The notes under the pieces: generated by a model
Told to the model about the DNA's origin: nothing
Databases searched by the model: none
The model's input: the letters and a program-made list of their open reading frames with translations, nothing else
Program-made: the position numbers and the translations under genes
Assembly (NCBI GenBank): GCA_023374025.1
Contig: SIJG01000019.1
Span: 1 to 64,000 of the forward strand
Reading direction: 5' to 3'
Origin: Heterodera schachtii
Lineage: Eukaryota > Nematoda > Chromadorea > Rhabditida > Heteroderidae
DNA: 64,000 bases
Shown here: positions 1-12,044 of the stretch, one piece after another
How positions within the stretch are numbered: the first letter of the stretch is position 1
Layout of the letters: each line of letters starts with the position of its first letter

Positions 1-81
1 AAAAAATTTGATGTACGAGAGTTGCCCATTGTTAGCGTTGCGTTGCGTTTTTGTATGAGTTGTCATGACACCGGGCCAAAC

Positions 82-841
82 GATGTCATAACGGTGCTAT
101 GTCGTTATATAAAAACCATCAAATGTAAATTTTCAACAAAAAACTGCCAATAACTTTTGTTAAAGTCAACAGAATTATACATTCTTGATATCTTTCGATA
201 GACCTAACATTTCTCTATTAGTTACCTAAATTTCAAAAAATTGGCTAAGTTTGAGCAAAGTTATGGCCAAAAGTAGTCAAAGAATCAGTTTTTCAGACAT
301 GTTTAGTCATAACTTTTTTTAAGCCTAATGAAATTTTTTGAAATTTTGCAGGCTAATAGAGGACACATAGGGCTAGCGAATGATAGCAAGATCACTTTAT
401 TTTGTTTGTTCTAAGAATGTTTTGATCAGAATTTTTAATGATCAAAATAATTTTATTTTTAATTAAAACATTTCTGCTAGAAATTATTTTGGTTTTTTAT
501 TTTCTTGCTATTACTTGATAGCCCTATGTGTTCTCTATTAGCCTGCAAAATTTCAAAAAATTTCATTAGGCTTAAAAAAAGTTATGGCCAAATATGTGTG
601 AAAACCTGGCCATATGTGTACTTTTGGCCATAACTTTGCTCAAGCTTAACCAAATTTTTTGAAATTTAGGTGAGCTAATAGAGAAATGTTAGAGCTATCG
701 AAAGATATCAAGAATGTATAATTCTGTTGACTTTTACAAAAGTTATGGGCAGTTTTTGTTGAAAATTTCCATTTGATGGTTTTTTATATAACGCCCTTTT
801 TGATGGTTTTTATATAACGACTCAGCACCGTCATAACATGT
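82..841. mobile_element. Palindromic hairpin (foldback/MITE-like) element 1
   Basis: The left part (about 82-390) and right part (about 510-841) are imperfect reverse complements. For example, the GCACCGTCATAACA-like end at 826-841 mirrors 82-100, and a segment near 200 with ATTTCTCTATTAG mirrors 665-690. The centre near 430-500 is AT-rich. There is no coding capacity. The right arm carries a small extra duplication of TTTGATGGTTTTTATATAACG. Similar arms recur at 53,090-54,540 inside gene B, so this is a dispersed family rather than a local accident. The whole copy could fold into one long stem. Confidence 0.75.
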
Positions 842-898
842 TGTTCATTTTCCATCTCTTTCTTGCAAACGCATTGACGTTTTAATGTTAATGTTTGG

Positions 899-1305
899 GG
901 TTTGTACCGGAACCCGTCAATTGGGCCCCCACGTTTGGGCCCCAGCATGTTATTTTTGACTATAACTTTTTTCTTTGTTAACCAAATCCAACATTGTTGT
1001 TATCATTTGAAAGCTCTTTATAGGCTGCTATTAATCTTACAAAAATCGAAAAGATTTAAAAGCCTGGAAAAAATTTTTGTAGAAAAAACTTGAAAAATTT
1101 CGACTTTTTGAAATTTTCATGCATAACTTTTTGGTAATTGTCTAATCGCGAAACAATGGCTTAGAAAAAGCTTCTAAACATGATAAGCTTTCGAATGATA
1201 CCAACAATGTTGGATTTGGATGGAAAAGAAAAAAGTTATTGTCAAAAAATTGGCTGGGGCCCAAACGTGTGGGACCCAACTGCTGACGTAGATCGGTTTG
1301 TACCG
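899..1305. mobile_element. Hairpin element 2 with flanking direct repeats
   Basis: TTGGGCCCCCACGTTTGGGC at 920 is mirrored by GCCCAAACGTGTGGGACCCAA at 1,259-1,279, and the similarity extends inward through ATCCAACATTGTTG on both arms. The palindrome (about 916-1,284) is bracketed by an 11-bp direct repeat, GGTTTGTACCG, at 899-909 and 1,295-1,305, consistent with a target-site duplication. The interior has no credible gene. The inner arm text (CATAACTTTTT, ATCCAACATTGTTG) resembles the hairpins at 82-841 and 56,876-57,235, suggesting related foldback families. Confidence 0.7.
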
Positions 1306-2740
1306 ATTTGTTAGCCATGCCGAAATTGCTAATTTGCTAATATTTTATTTTTATTTTTTATTATGGGAATTTAAATTTTGGAAAAAAATAGTTATTTTGC
1401 CAAAAAAATTTTAAATAGCAACAAAATTCTTCAGCCAGACAAAAACCCAAAATTGGGGCCTTAAAAAGGTTTTTTCCTTTTTCAAAATTTTAATTTTTTT
1501 TTTAAATCTTGGATAATTTGAAAAAAATCGCTTTTCAACAATCCGACAATTTTTATCGGAAATTGTTTAATTAAATTAATTTTTTTGAAAGAAGAAAAGC
1601 TTTGTCAAATAACCTATGTAAAAATAAAAAGCAGAATTATACATAAATAATGGTGTTAGGAATCGCCAACTCCAAACTCGAAACCAGGAAAAGCGGGCGA
1701 CCTATCCGGACATAAAATTCTCGGAAATCGAAAAAAAATTAAATGATCTTTAAACATGGAAAATATTTTCAAATATTTTTTTGTAAAATGAAAAATACTT
1801 TGTTCAAATTTTAAATTATCATTTAAATGCCCTTAACGACACAAAAAAGAGTAAATATTATTATTTTTTTTGGTTATTCAATGTTTCCTTCTTCATTGGC
1901 GTCAGTGGGGAGCAGATTGATCTCACTTATAAGTATTTTTTTACGAAGAGTTTAAAAATAAAAATTGGGTTTATGTAATTCAATTCAATCTTTTATAATA
2001 AAAAAAATTAACATTTTTGGTTTTCCGCTAATTATATGCCAAGGCAATCAAGTTTCAACAGAAAAAAGAATGATTTTATCAACTCTAAAAAGTAAAAAAA
2101 CATTTTTTGAATTTTTCAAGTTATTAGTATGTATCATGATCATTTAGCATTTTTATACCAAGTTATATTTTAACCTGAAAGTTTGAACCGAGTTAAAAAA
2201 ATAACATTTTTTTTATTAAAATTTCATATATATTTTTTTTATTGAAAATTTAATCCAAATTTTTGAGGAGATTTATTCAAGTTTTACAACAAAAAAAAAA
2301 TTATTGATTTTTTTAAAATTGTACGTTATCTTAAAAAATGAATGTGCATGTAGGGGACCCGAATCTTGGGCTTAAAAACACTGTTTAGCGCACTACCTTT
2401 ACACAATTGGACACAGCAAAAATGATCATAAATATTCAAAAGTTTGGCACTTCATAAATTGGCACTCTTGCTCATTTTGCAAAAATTAAAAACATTTTTC
2501 TTATGAAAAAATTTTATGAAAAGTAAGAAATATCACCTCTGATTTGGGAAAATATGTCTAAATTTTTTTCAATTTTATTTTTATATTTCATGACTTTTAA
2601 TCCATATTTTATGGCCATATTTTGCGATAAATATATTTTTATCAAACCTTGTTGATCATTAATTATAAAAATTAAATGAAATGGCATCATCGGTCCGAAT
2701 TAATATGCAAAATGAAAAAAAAAATTTAAACAAGCACATT
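1306..2740. other. AT-rich region without recognised genes
   Basis: Long homopolymer-rich AT sequence. I see no exon with a recognisable motif and no repeat shared with the rest of the window. Confidence 0.4.
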
Positions 2741-2745
2741 TTGCA

Positions 2746-2946
2746 ATGGCACAACACATTAATTACTTAATTACAAACCACCTGCACAAGAAAAACACGG
2801 GAGTACAGCTGGAATATGCCATCAAAAAGAGACTATTACAAATGGGCCAAACAATGTATTCAATTGTAAAAATGTTTAAGCTGAGCACTGGCATTATGCC
2901 ATTAAAGAAAACAGTATTCTTAAACGGGAACTGTAATATACAGTAA
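2746..2946 (+). other. Open frame of 66 codons, doubtful coding
   Basis: The frame begins with ATG and has slightly less AT-biased codon use than its surroundings, with two M-rich stretches. No domain, signal peptide or paralog in the window supports it. It lies about 300 bases before the first secreted-family remnant and could be an unrelated exon remnant. It is listed only because the surrounding kilobase holds nothing else. Confidence 0.15.
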
Positions 2947-3262
2947 CAATCAATGAATTGGTGACCAAAGTACGCCAAATTAGAACAACAAAAAAAAAAT
3001 CATACATAAAAATTGTAACTCGATTATATATTCTAACATTAGTATTTTGGAGATAAATACAAAAATTGATCTTTTTTTTCGGTACTGATTGTATGTTAAA
3101 TTAAAGTTAAAAATTCTTTTGCTAAATATAATAATCCTATTAGAATTTCCCTGGATAATATTTTATAATCGTTCTTTTGAATGATCATTTTTTATTTGGA
3201 GCTACCAAAAAATATTAAATAATTTTGAAACATAATTCTTATTGTTAATTTTATTTTTCTAA

Positions 3263-4406
3263 CTTTATGCGTAGAATTGTCTTGTGAATATTTCGCAATT
3301 TTATTTTGATATAGGAAGAAGAAACATTTACAAATGCGAATTAAACAAATTGTTTAATCATCGCTTTCAACCAAAATTGTTGAATGAGAAGAAATTGAAT
3401 TATGAAATAAAAGCGGGAAATAAATCAGAAATACCAATTAATGAAATGATTTTGCAATTTGCAATTGACACAGCGAATGAAAAGGCAAACAAATGAAAGT
3501 TTAGAAGGAATAATTAAACGAAATTTTGAAGAAAATTTGAAGAAAATGTTTAAAAAAGCTGAAGAAAGGGCAAGGGAATGGAAAGCCAATGTAATAAATT
3601 ATGACAAACATTATATAATTTTTTTTTTTCAAAATTCGATGATCAACACACATGGGTGAGACTTAGCCTTTTATAAAATTAAAAATAAATCCAAAATTAG
3701 ACTAGAGATGCTTTATTTACGGAATTTGTCAAAGGATTAGCGACAAATTTTGAGAGATTTTTTAAATTAGCTGAAGAATATTCTAATTATTGAAAACTGA
3801 AAAAATGAAAAAGAATTTGACGCAAAAATATGAATCCCATCTTGGCGTTATGTATTTAATGCAAAAGAATTGGCATTGTGATGAAATTGGGAAACAAATT
3901 AAAGAACAATGCAAAATGTATCGCAAATATTTGCACATTTTGTACGAATATTTATTCCGATTTTATGTTGAAGGTGGTTTATGCAATTATTTATTAAAAT
4001 ATTTTTTTTTAATATTTAAGGTACAAGTGCCAAATTGGCCAATAAATTTCCTGCGGTTAAGCCAATATTTATGCATGATTGCAGAAATTACCAAGTGAAA
4101 TTAATTTCCGTAGTCAAAACACTGAATGGTATTTCGCAAAGTTTTTGGCAAAAGGACAAAAACCCAAATGAGGAGAGATTGAATTATGAAATAAAATTGA
4201 AAAAAGAACAAAAATTGACAATTAATGAAATGATTTTGCAATTGGCAATTGACACGGCGAATGAATGGCAAACAAATGAAAGTTTAGACGGAATAATCAA
4301 ACAAAATTTTAAAGAAAATTTGGAGGAAATGTTTAAAAGCGCGGAGGAAAGGGCAAAAAAAGACAACACAGAGAAAGCCAATGATATAAATGATGACAAA
4401 AATTGA
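3263..4406 (+). pseudogene. Secreted two-module family, copy 1 (5'-truncated, mosaic)
   Basis: Homology to the 18,712 gene starts abruptly at about 3,263, within module 1, so the signal peptide exon and YRKYL segment are missing. The LLNEKKLNYEIK and INEMILQFAID segments follow. Near 3,478 the conserved EWQTNESL stretch is frameshifted. A GTGAG...AAATTAG intron at about 3,653-3,699 is conserved. A second-module start then follows (QKYESHLGVMYLMQKNW, YRKYLHILYEYLFR). After the conserved AAG|GTACAAG junction near 4,020 come VKPIF and then LNYEIKLKKEQ and EWQTNESLDGII, text that normally belongs to module 1. The copy is therefore chimeric, with the second module's front joined to the first module's back. 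Function is unknown. Ordinary unequal recombination between tandem copies would explain it. Confidence 0.6.
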
Positions 4407-4534
4407 TAATTATTAATTCTAAATTCGATCATCAATGGAAATGGGTGAGAAATTTAACATTAAATGAAAATTAAATATATACAAAATATTTAAGTCGAAT
4501 TAAAAGAAAGAATATATTGAAAACTATGCTGATT

Positions 4535-4960
4535 ACTAGGGATGCGATTTTTAGGCACAAAAATAGGCAAAAAAGATTTTTTTATTAACGCTTTTTAGGT
4601 AGCAAAACTTAAAAATTAATCAAAAAACCTATTTTTCTTATATTTCATTTGTTTTAAAGTTGTTTTCGATAAAAAGAATTTTTTACCACAAAAATTTATG
4701 AAGAAAAAATAATTAATTTTTGGGGACGAATTTTTGTGAAAATTTTTTTTCAATTCTTAAAGATGTGTTTTCTGAATTTTTTCAGGTCGATTCTTAGGGG
4801 TGTATTTTTCATTTTTATTGCATTTTTATTAAGGATTTTTCGGAAATCCTGAAAAAGTCGACAAAAATGGCGAAATAGGCACAAAAATAGGCAAATAGGC
4901 ATTAAGTACAAAAAGTCCAAAATATAAAAGTTAGAATAGAGCGAGGGGCCCTACTGATTA
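4535..4960. repeat. Word-reiterating insert (AAATAGGCA type)
   Basis: It opens with CTAGGGATGCGATTTTTAGG and is filled with variants of AGGCACAAAAATAGGCAAA near both ends, around a T-rich middle. It ends near GAGGGGCCCTACT. It interrupts text that in paralogs joins directly into ATTATTTGAAGTTGAGAAAATG, so it looks inserted into family copy 2. Confidence 0.45.
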
Positions 4961-5345
4961 CTGCTTGATCTCTTTTGGGTTATTTGAAGTTGAGAAAATG
5001 AAAAAGAATTTGACGCAAAAATATGAGGCCTATCTTGGCCTTTTGTTTTTGATGAGAGAGAATTGGCATTGTGATGAAATTGGGAAACAAATTAAAGAAC
5101 AATGCAAAATGTATCGCAAATATTTGCACATTTTGTACGAATATTTATCCCGATTTTATGTTGAAGGTGGTTTATGCAATTATTTATTAAACTATTTTTT
5201 TTTAATATTTAAGGTATAAGTGCCAAATTGGCCAATAAAATTCCTGCGGTTAAGCCAATATTTATGCGTGGTTACAAAAATCACCAAATGAAATTAATTT
5301 TCATAGTCAAAACACTGAATGATATTTCGCAATGTTATTGGCAAA
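4961..5345 (+). pseudogene. Secreted two-module family, copy 2 (fragment)
   Basis: Only the second module is left. QKYEAYLGLLFLMRENWHC and YRKYLHILYEYLSRFYVEG are followed by the conserved intron (GGTTTATGC...TATTTAAG) and then by LANKIPAVKPIF and a VKTLNDISQCYWQKDK segment. Homology stops near 5,345, before the acidic/coiled C-terminal part. From about 5,420 the sequence matches the 3' flank of another copy (15,780-16,060). The copy is very similar to copy 1 over 4,980-5,330, implying a recent local duplication. There is no signal peptide and it is probably not expressed as a secreted protein. Confidence 0.6.
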
Positions 5346-5423
5346 AGGACAAAAAAATATTTTGGTGTCCCAAAATCCACTCTTTTTGCAGGATATTTGC
5401 CATTTTCTGTTTATTTTTTGGCA

Positions 5424-5550
5424 TTTAAATAGCATGGGGGTAAAGTTAACAAACATTTTACTGAAATCCATTTTTTAAATTTTTTGCTTTAAATTAAATT
5501 TAATTTAGAATTAATTGCCTATGCTATTGAAATGCCCATTTTTCATTTAG
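5424..5550. mobile_element. Small hairpin with GGCATTT(C/A)AATAGCAT ends
   Basis: GGCATTTAAATAGCAT at about 5,420 faces ATGCTATTGAAATGCCC at about 5,522-5,538, enclosing about 100 bp that begins GGGGGTAAAGTTAAC. Copies with the same ends lie at 15,787-15,893 and 17,610-17,717. It sits in the 3' flank of the secreted family and has been copied with it. Confidence 0.5.
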
Positions 5551-6740
5551 CATTTTTCCTGTCTTCTTCGGACATTTTTGAATATTTTTCGATTTATTTT
5601 GCAATTTTCGTTTCAATTTTCACTGATATTCCTTCTGTTTGCACTTTTTCTTTTATTTTTCACATTAAAAGACTCTGATGAGGATCGGCAAAAGGGCACT
5701 TGTTTTTAAAAATTCTTAAAATTTTAAAACATATGGCCTAATTTTCGAGAGGATCTGTATTTTCTTTATAAAAATCAGCACCTATAAATTTAAAAACATT
5801 CTTCATCATCCGAGTTGCATTAACAAAATCAAAATCAAATGCTTTATTTACCCAGAAATTCCTGTAGTTTGAGTACAATTCAAAATTTCAAAAAAATCAA
5901 AAAAGGGCATTCCCACCACATTAATTATGTATATTTGAACAGTTCCACTCTCCCGCATCCGACCGATAAACGAGGAAATTAGCGCACTTTGGCCTTCAAT
6001 TTTTGGCCAACCATTTCACCTCCAACCGCTGGTAGCTCCGGGTAACAGTATACCAAAAATACAGTGGTATGAATGGGGTTTGAGTGAAAATTAGTGAAAA
6101 AAATTGGGTTAAAATGAAAATTTTGAAAAAAATAAATTAAAAATTCTATAAGGTGATACTGCCAATTATAAAAATGGCTAGTGGCTAATCTTCTATGTTT
6201 TTACTTCGTACCCTCGCAAAAGGCAAAACCATGAGATCGCCCCTGACCTTTGGAAATATTTTCTTTATTTTTTATTACCGTAAAGTCATTAATGTTTTTA
6301 AAAACATAATTAATCTTTTTTATTCGAATTTAACTAATCTCAATCTAATTAAATAAAGATATATTTATAAAATAAATTAAATTAAAAAAAATATTGTAAA
6401 ATTAATTAAAAGTAAAATGAAAAATGGAAAAGATATAGCCTTATAAACAAACACATATTTGAATTTAAATAATGACCATAAGTAGTATTCTCCAAAAAAA
6501 AAAATATAATATTTATTATTTATCATATTAAATATGATGAAATATTTTAAAAATTTGGATTGGTCATAATAAGTAGGATTATTCAAACCTATTTAATATA
6601 TTTGTTGTTTATTATGTAAATAATGATGTATTATCTAATAAAAATGGAAAAATTCTTTCAATATTTGGTGGGCGGAAAATACTTCTTATGATCATTTTTT
6701 AAATATTACATCAGTATTTAATATTATAAACAAATATATT
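5551..6740. other. Family 3' flank and AT-rich spacer
   Basis: 5,551-5,670 matches the downstream flank of the 15,725 copy (TTTTTCGATTTATTTTGCAATTTT and a CTTCTGT..CACTTTT stretch). 5,930-6,060 is slightly GC-richer but shows no RNA gene or domain that I can identify. The rest is AT-rich without exons. Confidence 0.4.
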
Positions 6741-7090
6741 AAGTAGATTTGGATAATCCTACTTGTTATTAATACCAATTTTTTAAATCTTGCATCAGTA
6801 TTTAATATAATAAACATTTTATTAAGTAGATTTGGCTAATCCTATTTATGATCAATCACATTATTTTAGATATTTTATATTATTTAATAAAATAACATTT
6901 TATTAGTTATGAACAAATCATTTTTTAAATATTTCATAATTGTTTATATAATAAATATTTTATAAAGTAGATTTGGATAATCCTACTTATTATTAATACC
7001 AATTTTTTAAATATTGCATCAGTATTTAATATAATAAACGAATATATTAAGTAGATTTGGACAATCCTACTTTTTGATCATTATTGGAAT
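6570..7090 (+). promoter_or_regulatory. Array of imperfect palindrome upstream of copy 3
   Basis: The block AAGTAGATTTGGATAATCCT plus ACTT recurs at about 6,741, 6,824, 6,965 and 7,049, with one reverse-oriented copy at about 6,570. The spacing is about 83, 141 and 84 bases, separated by TTTTTTAAATATTGCATCAG text. The 22-mer is an imperfect palindrome (AGTAGATT facing AATCCTACT). The array ends about 215 bases before the signal peptide ATG at 7,303. Related arrays precede copies 4 and 5 at similar distances, so it travels with the 5' side of these genes and may bind a regulator. Function is inferred only from position. Confidence 0.5.
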
Positions 7091-7302
7091 AAAAATTTAT
7101 TTGGTTTATAAGACTGTGCGATTTTCCATTTTTTCATTTTAATAATTATTTTACGGCATTGAAAAAATTAATTAAATTGTTTTATTGATATTCGTCATAA
7201 TCTTAATTAAAAATATTTCAAATACAGTTTTATGTAAATAAATTTGAAAATAAATTAATGCGCTTATATTTTTTGAATATTAATTTTATTTAAGAAAGCA
7301 TA

Positions 7303-9016
7303 ATGGTTTATTCTTTCTCTTTAATTTCTTTTATAACCATTGCTCACCTTTTTTTAATTCTAATTTCAAATGCGAGTCCATCGGTGTGTAGTTATTTAGG
7401 GAATTAATTTTATTAATCTCTTTATTAATTAGGTTGATGACAAAATTCTAATTGCATTTATGAAAGGTCATCAAGAAATGCAATTGAGTGAATATTCAAT
7501 TCAAAAATATGCGGCACACCTTGGCATTTTGTATTATATGAAAGACAATTGGCAATGCAACCAAATTGATGAAAAGTTTAAAGAATTTAAACTGACAGAA
7601 TGCCAAAAATATCGGAAATATTGGATATATTATACGAATATTTGTACAGAGAATATGCCGGAGTTCCAACAGTGAAGCCAAAATTTGTGTATAAAAGGCA
7701 AATTGAAATTGAAGGACCAATAATTATGCGGTGAATTGTCTGGTCAGAATTTCGCAATTTTATTTTATAAAACCGGATGGATATCAATATACATTAAATG
7801 AACTGTTTAATTATTTTGATTATTTTTATGAACCAAAATTGTTGAATGAGGAGAGATTAAATTATGAATTAAAATTGGAAAATGAACAAAAATTGCCAAT
7901 TAATTAAATTATTTTGCAATTAGGCAATTGACACAGCGAAAGAATGGCAAACAAATGAAAGTTTAGAAGGAATAACGCAACAAAATTTTAAAGAATATTT
8001 AGAGGAAATGTTTAAAAAGCGGAAGAAAGGGCAAAAAAAGAAAGTCCATGGAGAGCCAATAAAATAAATGGTGACAAACATTGGATAATTTCGGAGTCGA
8101 AATTCAATGATTCAGAAATATGGGTGGGACTTAATATTTAATGATAATTAAAATTTACAAAATTTAGTTTGATGATGCTCTATTTTCGGAATTTGTCAAA
8201 GGATTAACGACAAATTCAGAGAAATTTTTTAAAATGGCTCAAGAATATTCAAATTATTTACGTCAACAGAAAGAGAAAGGAAATATTCTTTGGAATGATA
8301 AACGCCTGATCTTTTTTGGTTTATATGAAGTTGAGAAAATAATAGAATATTTGAAGCAAAAATATGTGGCCCATCTTGGCATTTTGCATTTAATAAGGAG
8401 GAAATTTAAAGAAAATGAACGGACAGAATACCAAATAACTCGTAAATATTTGGACATTTTGTACGAATATTTATTCAGATTGTATGCAGAAGGTCTGACA
8501 GTATAAATTTTATTGCTATAATAAACATTGTTTTGAAGGTAAAAACGCTGATTTGGCCAATAAATTGCCAGCAGTTAAGCCAATATTTATAGAATATTTT
8601 GAAAGTATTAATCAAAGGAATTTAATTTATATAGTCCAAACCATAAATAAATTTGGGGCATTGATGAATACCAATTTATATGTACTGAATTTGGAAATGA
8701 GGTCGAATTCAATTATGAATTTAAAAAAGAGGCAAATTGGTTTAGTAAAATGAAACAAAATATTTTGGAAAAAATTAGCGGACCAAAAAATTTGCAAAAA
8801 GAGCGAGAGAAAATCGTTAATTTATCAGATGAAATTGAAGAAAATCTTCGGCATGAATTTAAGCAAAAAATGGAAAAAATCTATGAAAATATGAAAGAAA
8901 ATGCCAAGAAAGAAAAAACAAAATTGCAAAAAGCAAAAGCAGAAAAAGAATATGATGAAGAAACATACATTCTGTTCGAAATTGAATATGAAGACAAATT
9001 TGGCATTTACATATGA
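7303..9016 (+). pseudogene. Secreted two-module family, copy 3 (frameshifted)
   Basis: Exon 1 (7,303-7,383) encodes a 27-residue signal peptide ending in ISNASPS. An intron (GTGTGTAG...AATTAG) leads to exon 2 at 7,433, starting VDDKILIAFMKGHQ. The frame follows the family through NWQCNQIDEKF and then loses a T near 7,622, breaking YRKYLDILYEYL. Further lesions are a base loss at about 7,727 (TTATGCGGTGA), an in-frame TAA at about 7,905 and an extra base near 7,922. The second module (8,234 on) is better preserved: YLRQQKEKGN, QITRKYLDILYEYLFRLYAEG, then an intron ending TTTTGAAG and LANKLPAVKPIF. The tail (8,750-9,016) is a highly charged, coiled-coil-like Lys/Glu helix. It is probably a pseudogene unless the indels are assembly errors. 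Confidence 0.65.
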
Positions 9017-10700
9017 TGGTCATTAATGTCGAAAAAGTGAAAAAATAGTGACAAAACTCCAAAATAATGAGTTTTTACTTCTTTTTTTTTAGTAACGAAG
9101 CGCCAAAATAGTGATTTCTAGTGACGAAAAATCACATTCAAATGAAAACATTTTTAAAGGAGAAATGAGTTTTTTGAGCCCATTCTAAGCAAAAAAAAAA
9201 AAAAAAAAAGTTTTTTCAATATAAATCCCGAACCTATTCATGAAAATTTCCTTCTTGGCTACGAAATCCATTGGCTTTTTGTGTTATTTAATTGCTTCAC
9301 TTTTCACTGACATTTCCTTCTGTCTCCACTTTTACAAATTTGTCACTTTCACTTCGTTCCCATTTCATATAAATTCCTTTTTTATTTTATTTTTTTCTTA
9401 GGTAAATTTTCGAGTAAATTTTTGCAATTTTCGAATAAAAATTTGTTTTATATTTAATAGGTTTTTTAATTGAAGCATATTCAATGTATCTTCTTCGTGA
9501 AAGAAAAGCTTTTGATTCAAATGCCTGCCGCTTCTCAAAATGCAATACCAGCAAAATGTTTCTTTTTTGAATTTTTATTCAACAAAATTATAAGCATGCT
9601 GTGTGAATGTGTCTGTTTCAATATGTCCTTTTTTTTTTTGTTTTTTATTATTGCTCATCATTTTAATTCAAAGTTAAAATGCTATTCTATAACTTATTAA
9701 TTAATTAGGATAATTAATTCCCACAGTGAAGCAAAAATTAAAAACGAATTTAAATTGAAGGACCAATAGTGACAAAAATTGTAAACTATTGAGAGAATAT
9801 AAAATTTTCAATTTTTTTTTACTAATGTTGCACAATTACTAGGGTATCAACACACAACTTTAACACAAAAAACTCTATTTTTCAATGTTATTATATCTAA
9901 AATCTTGATAGGGCAGTAATATCTCAGGCCAGGTCGTTTTGTACGGCCGTTTTCGTACGAGTGGATATACAAAAAAAAAAAAAAAAAAAAATTTTTTTTA
10001 TTGAGGGGGGGGGGGGTAACAATTATAATCCTTAAAATAATTATGAAAATAAGAAAGAATTTCTCTCTGACTTTACTAGCAGTAAGAATTATTTAATGTT
10101 TATAAATTTAATTTTATTTTTATGAATAAATTTTCATTTCTATTTTTTACACTACTAATTCTAACAAAATATAATTACAAACCCAAAAATTTTTCATTTA
10201 TTTTTTATTGATATTTTCGTTTAATTTCCCTCTCCCTATGAATCGTAAAAATGGAAATTTATATATATTTTCATATAAAATTGATTCCAATATTAATCTA
10301 TTAGTTTTTATTTTATTGATATTTTCTTTCTGTTTTCCTCTCCCTTTGAATTGGAATTAATGCTAATAAATATATTTATATTAATTTTAATTTTTTTTTT
10401 ATTGATATTTTAGTTGAAATAATATCTTATTTAAACCCCCCCTCTATTATTTTGACCATACCATTGTTTCTTTCATTTTTCTTCCCTTGGCTTAATTTAT
10501 AATAAATTGTAGAAAATACTTTATTATATTTCTGTGAATTTTTAATATATTTATACAATGTTTTTTCTACTTTTTATAAATTTATGAAAATTGAAACTTT
10601 TAACCAACAAACCAATTAAACCTTTTGCTAAGGATAATTTATGACTTAGAAATGCGTTTTACAGCCTTAGATATCCCGGCATATAAGCCCCAAAATGTTC
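9017..10700. other. Non-coding spacer with homopolymer tracts
   Basis: 9,230-9,450 is the family 3' flank (TTCACTGACATTTCCTTCTGT). An A-run lies at about 9,191-9,209, and an A-run/T-run/G-run composite at about 9,970-10,017. The rest is AT-rich with no supported exon. Confidence 0.4.
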
Positions 10701-10704
10701 AGGA

Positions 10705-11065
10705 AAGTAGATTTGGATAATCCTACTTATAATCAATCTTATTTTTTTAAATATTGCACCATTTTTAATATAAAAACAAATTTATTGAGTAGATTTGGCT
10801 AATTCTACTTTTTGATTATTATAAAATTAAATGTGTTATTGATATTCTCGTCAATTCTTAAATATGTTTTAATTCGCTTTTATCTAAATAAATTGAAAAT
10901 TATAATTAATGCGCTTTTAATTTTATTTGTACATTAATTTATGAAAGCATCTTGGGTGCTTCTTAATCCTACTTATGATCAATCCAAATTTTTTAAATTA
11001 TTATTTAACATAATAAATAATTTTATAATAAATAAATAACGAATTTTGGATAATTCTACTTATCT
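10705..11065 (+). promoter_or_regulatory. Palindrome array upstream of copy 4
   Basis: AAGTAGATTTGGATAATCCT at 10,705 is followed by a diverged copy at about 10,786 (GAGTAGATTTGGCTAATTCT) and half copies near 10,961 and 11,041. The layout and intervening text match the arrays before copies 3 and 5. It lies about 500 bases upstream of the copy 4 ATG, the distance being enlarged by an insert at about 11,100-11,400. Confidence 0.45.
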
Positions 11066-11099
11066 AAAATCAACATTTATTGTTTAAATTAATTTAAAA

Positions 11100-11402
11100 G
11101 CAGGGCTCGGATCAGTAATGATTTTCAGAAATGCCTTTGCGCTAATTTTGTCATTTTTGGAAAAAAATCTGTTCGCAAATCGCAAAATGGCGCCGCAAAA
11201 ATTGTTAAAATCTGATTTTTCGATCCCGATTGCACTGAAATTTACGATTTGCTCATTTCCTACCCAAAATTATTAAATTCGATAATTGAAGGCGAAAAAT
11301 ATAATAGGTATTGAATTTAAAGTTATCAATAAAATAATCCCGGAAACATAAACCAGACCCGAATCCCGACTCAATATTTTTCTCATCCCGGAAAATCCCT
11401 CG
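11100..11402. repeat. Possible insert between palindrome array and copy 4
   Basis: It starts GCAGGGCTCGGATCAG and contains TCCCGATTGC, ACCCGAATCCCGACTC and TCATCCCGGAAAATCCC. This is unusually C/G-containing text for the neighbourhood. It resembles the other leader-bearing inserts in the window but lacks a clear closing inverted end. Confidence 0.3.
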
Positions 11403-11855
11403 TTTATAAGGCTGAATTTTAAATTTTTCATTTCATATTATTTTAGTTACTTTCACAATATTTTTTAAATTAATTAGATTGAGATTAATTAATTTAGAAA
11501 ATTTTTTTAATAACCTTTTTAAAAAATAATGATTAATGGGTTTTTAATTCATTTTACCATTTTTTAAAGAAAAACAATAATGTTCTATTCTTTTTTCATA
11601 ATACCCTTTCTTACTATTGCTCATCATTTTCTTATTCCATTTTCAAATGCAAATCCATCGGTGAGTTAAATTCATTAGGTAAATTAATTTTATAATCCGT
11701 TTTAATTAATTAGGTTGATGATAAAATGCTAATTGCATTTATGAAAGGTCACCAGAAACGCAAATGAGTGAATATTCAATGCAAAAATACGAAGCTTATC
11801 TTGGCAATGTGTTTTATGAGAAGGAATTGGCAATGTGTCAAAATGAAATGGCAAT

Positions 11856-11863
11856 GTAACAAA
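11856..11863. repeat. MULE target-site duplication, left copy
   Basis: GTAACAAA lies immediately before the left inverted end and is repeated exactly at 14,711-14,718 after the right end. Confidence 0.8.
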
Positions 11864-11864
11864 C

Positions 11865-12044
11865 GTGGTTAATATTTTCGTCAGTAAGCACCACTTTCGT
11901 CAGTGAACGATTTCGTCAGTGATTTTCGTCAGCGGATAATTTCGTCAGTGAGCATTTTCGTCAGTGTACTATTTTTATTTATTTTGCTGTTTTCCATTTT
12001 TTTCGTCAGTGTTCTAATTCGGCAGTGAATATTTTCATCAGTGA
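11865..12044 (+). repeat. MULE terminal inverted repeat, left
   Basis: It begins GTGGTTAATATTTTCGTCAG and carries six or more TTCGTCAGTG-like units, including one variant, TTCGGCAGTG. The same order of units appears inverted at 14,533-14,709. One further unit lies inside the element near 12,230. Confidence 0.85.
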
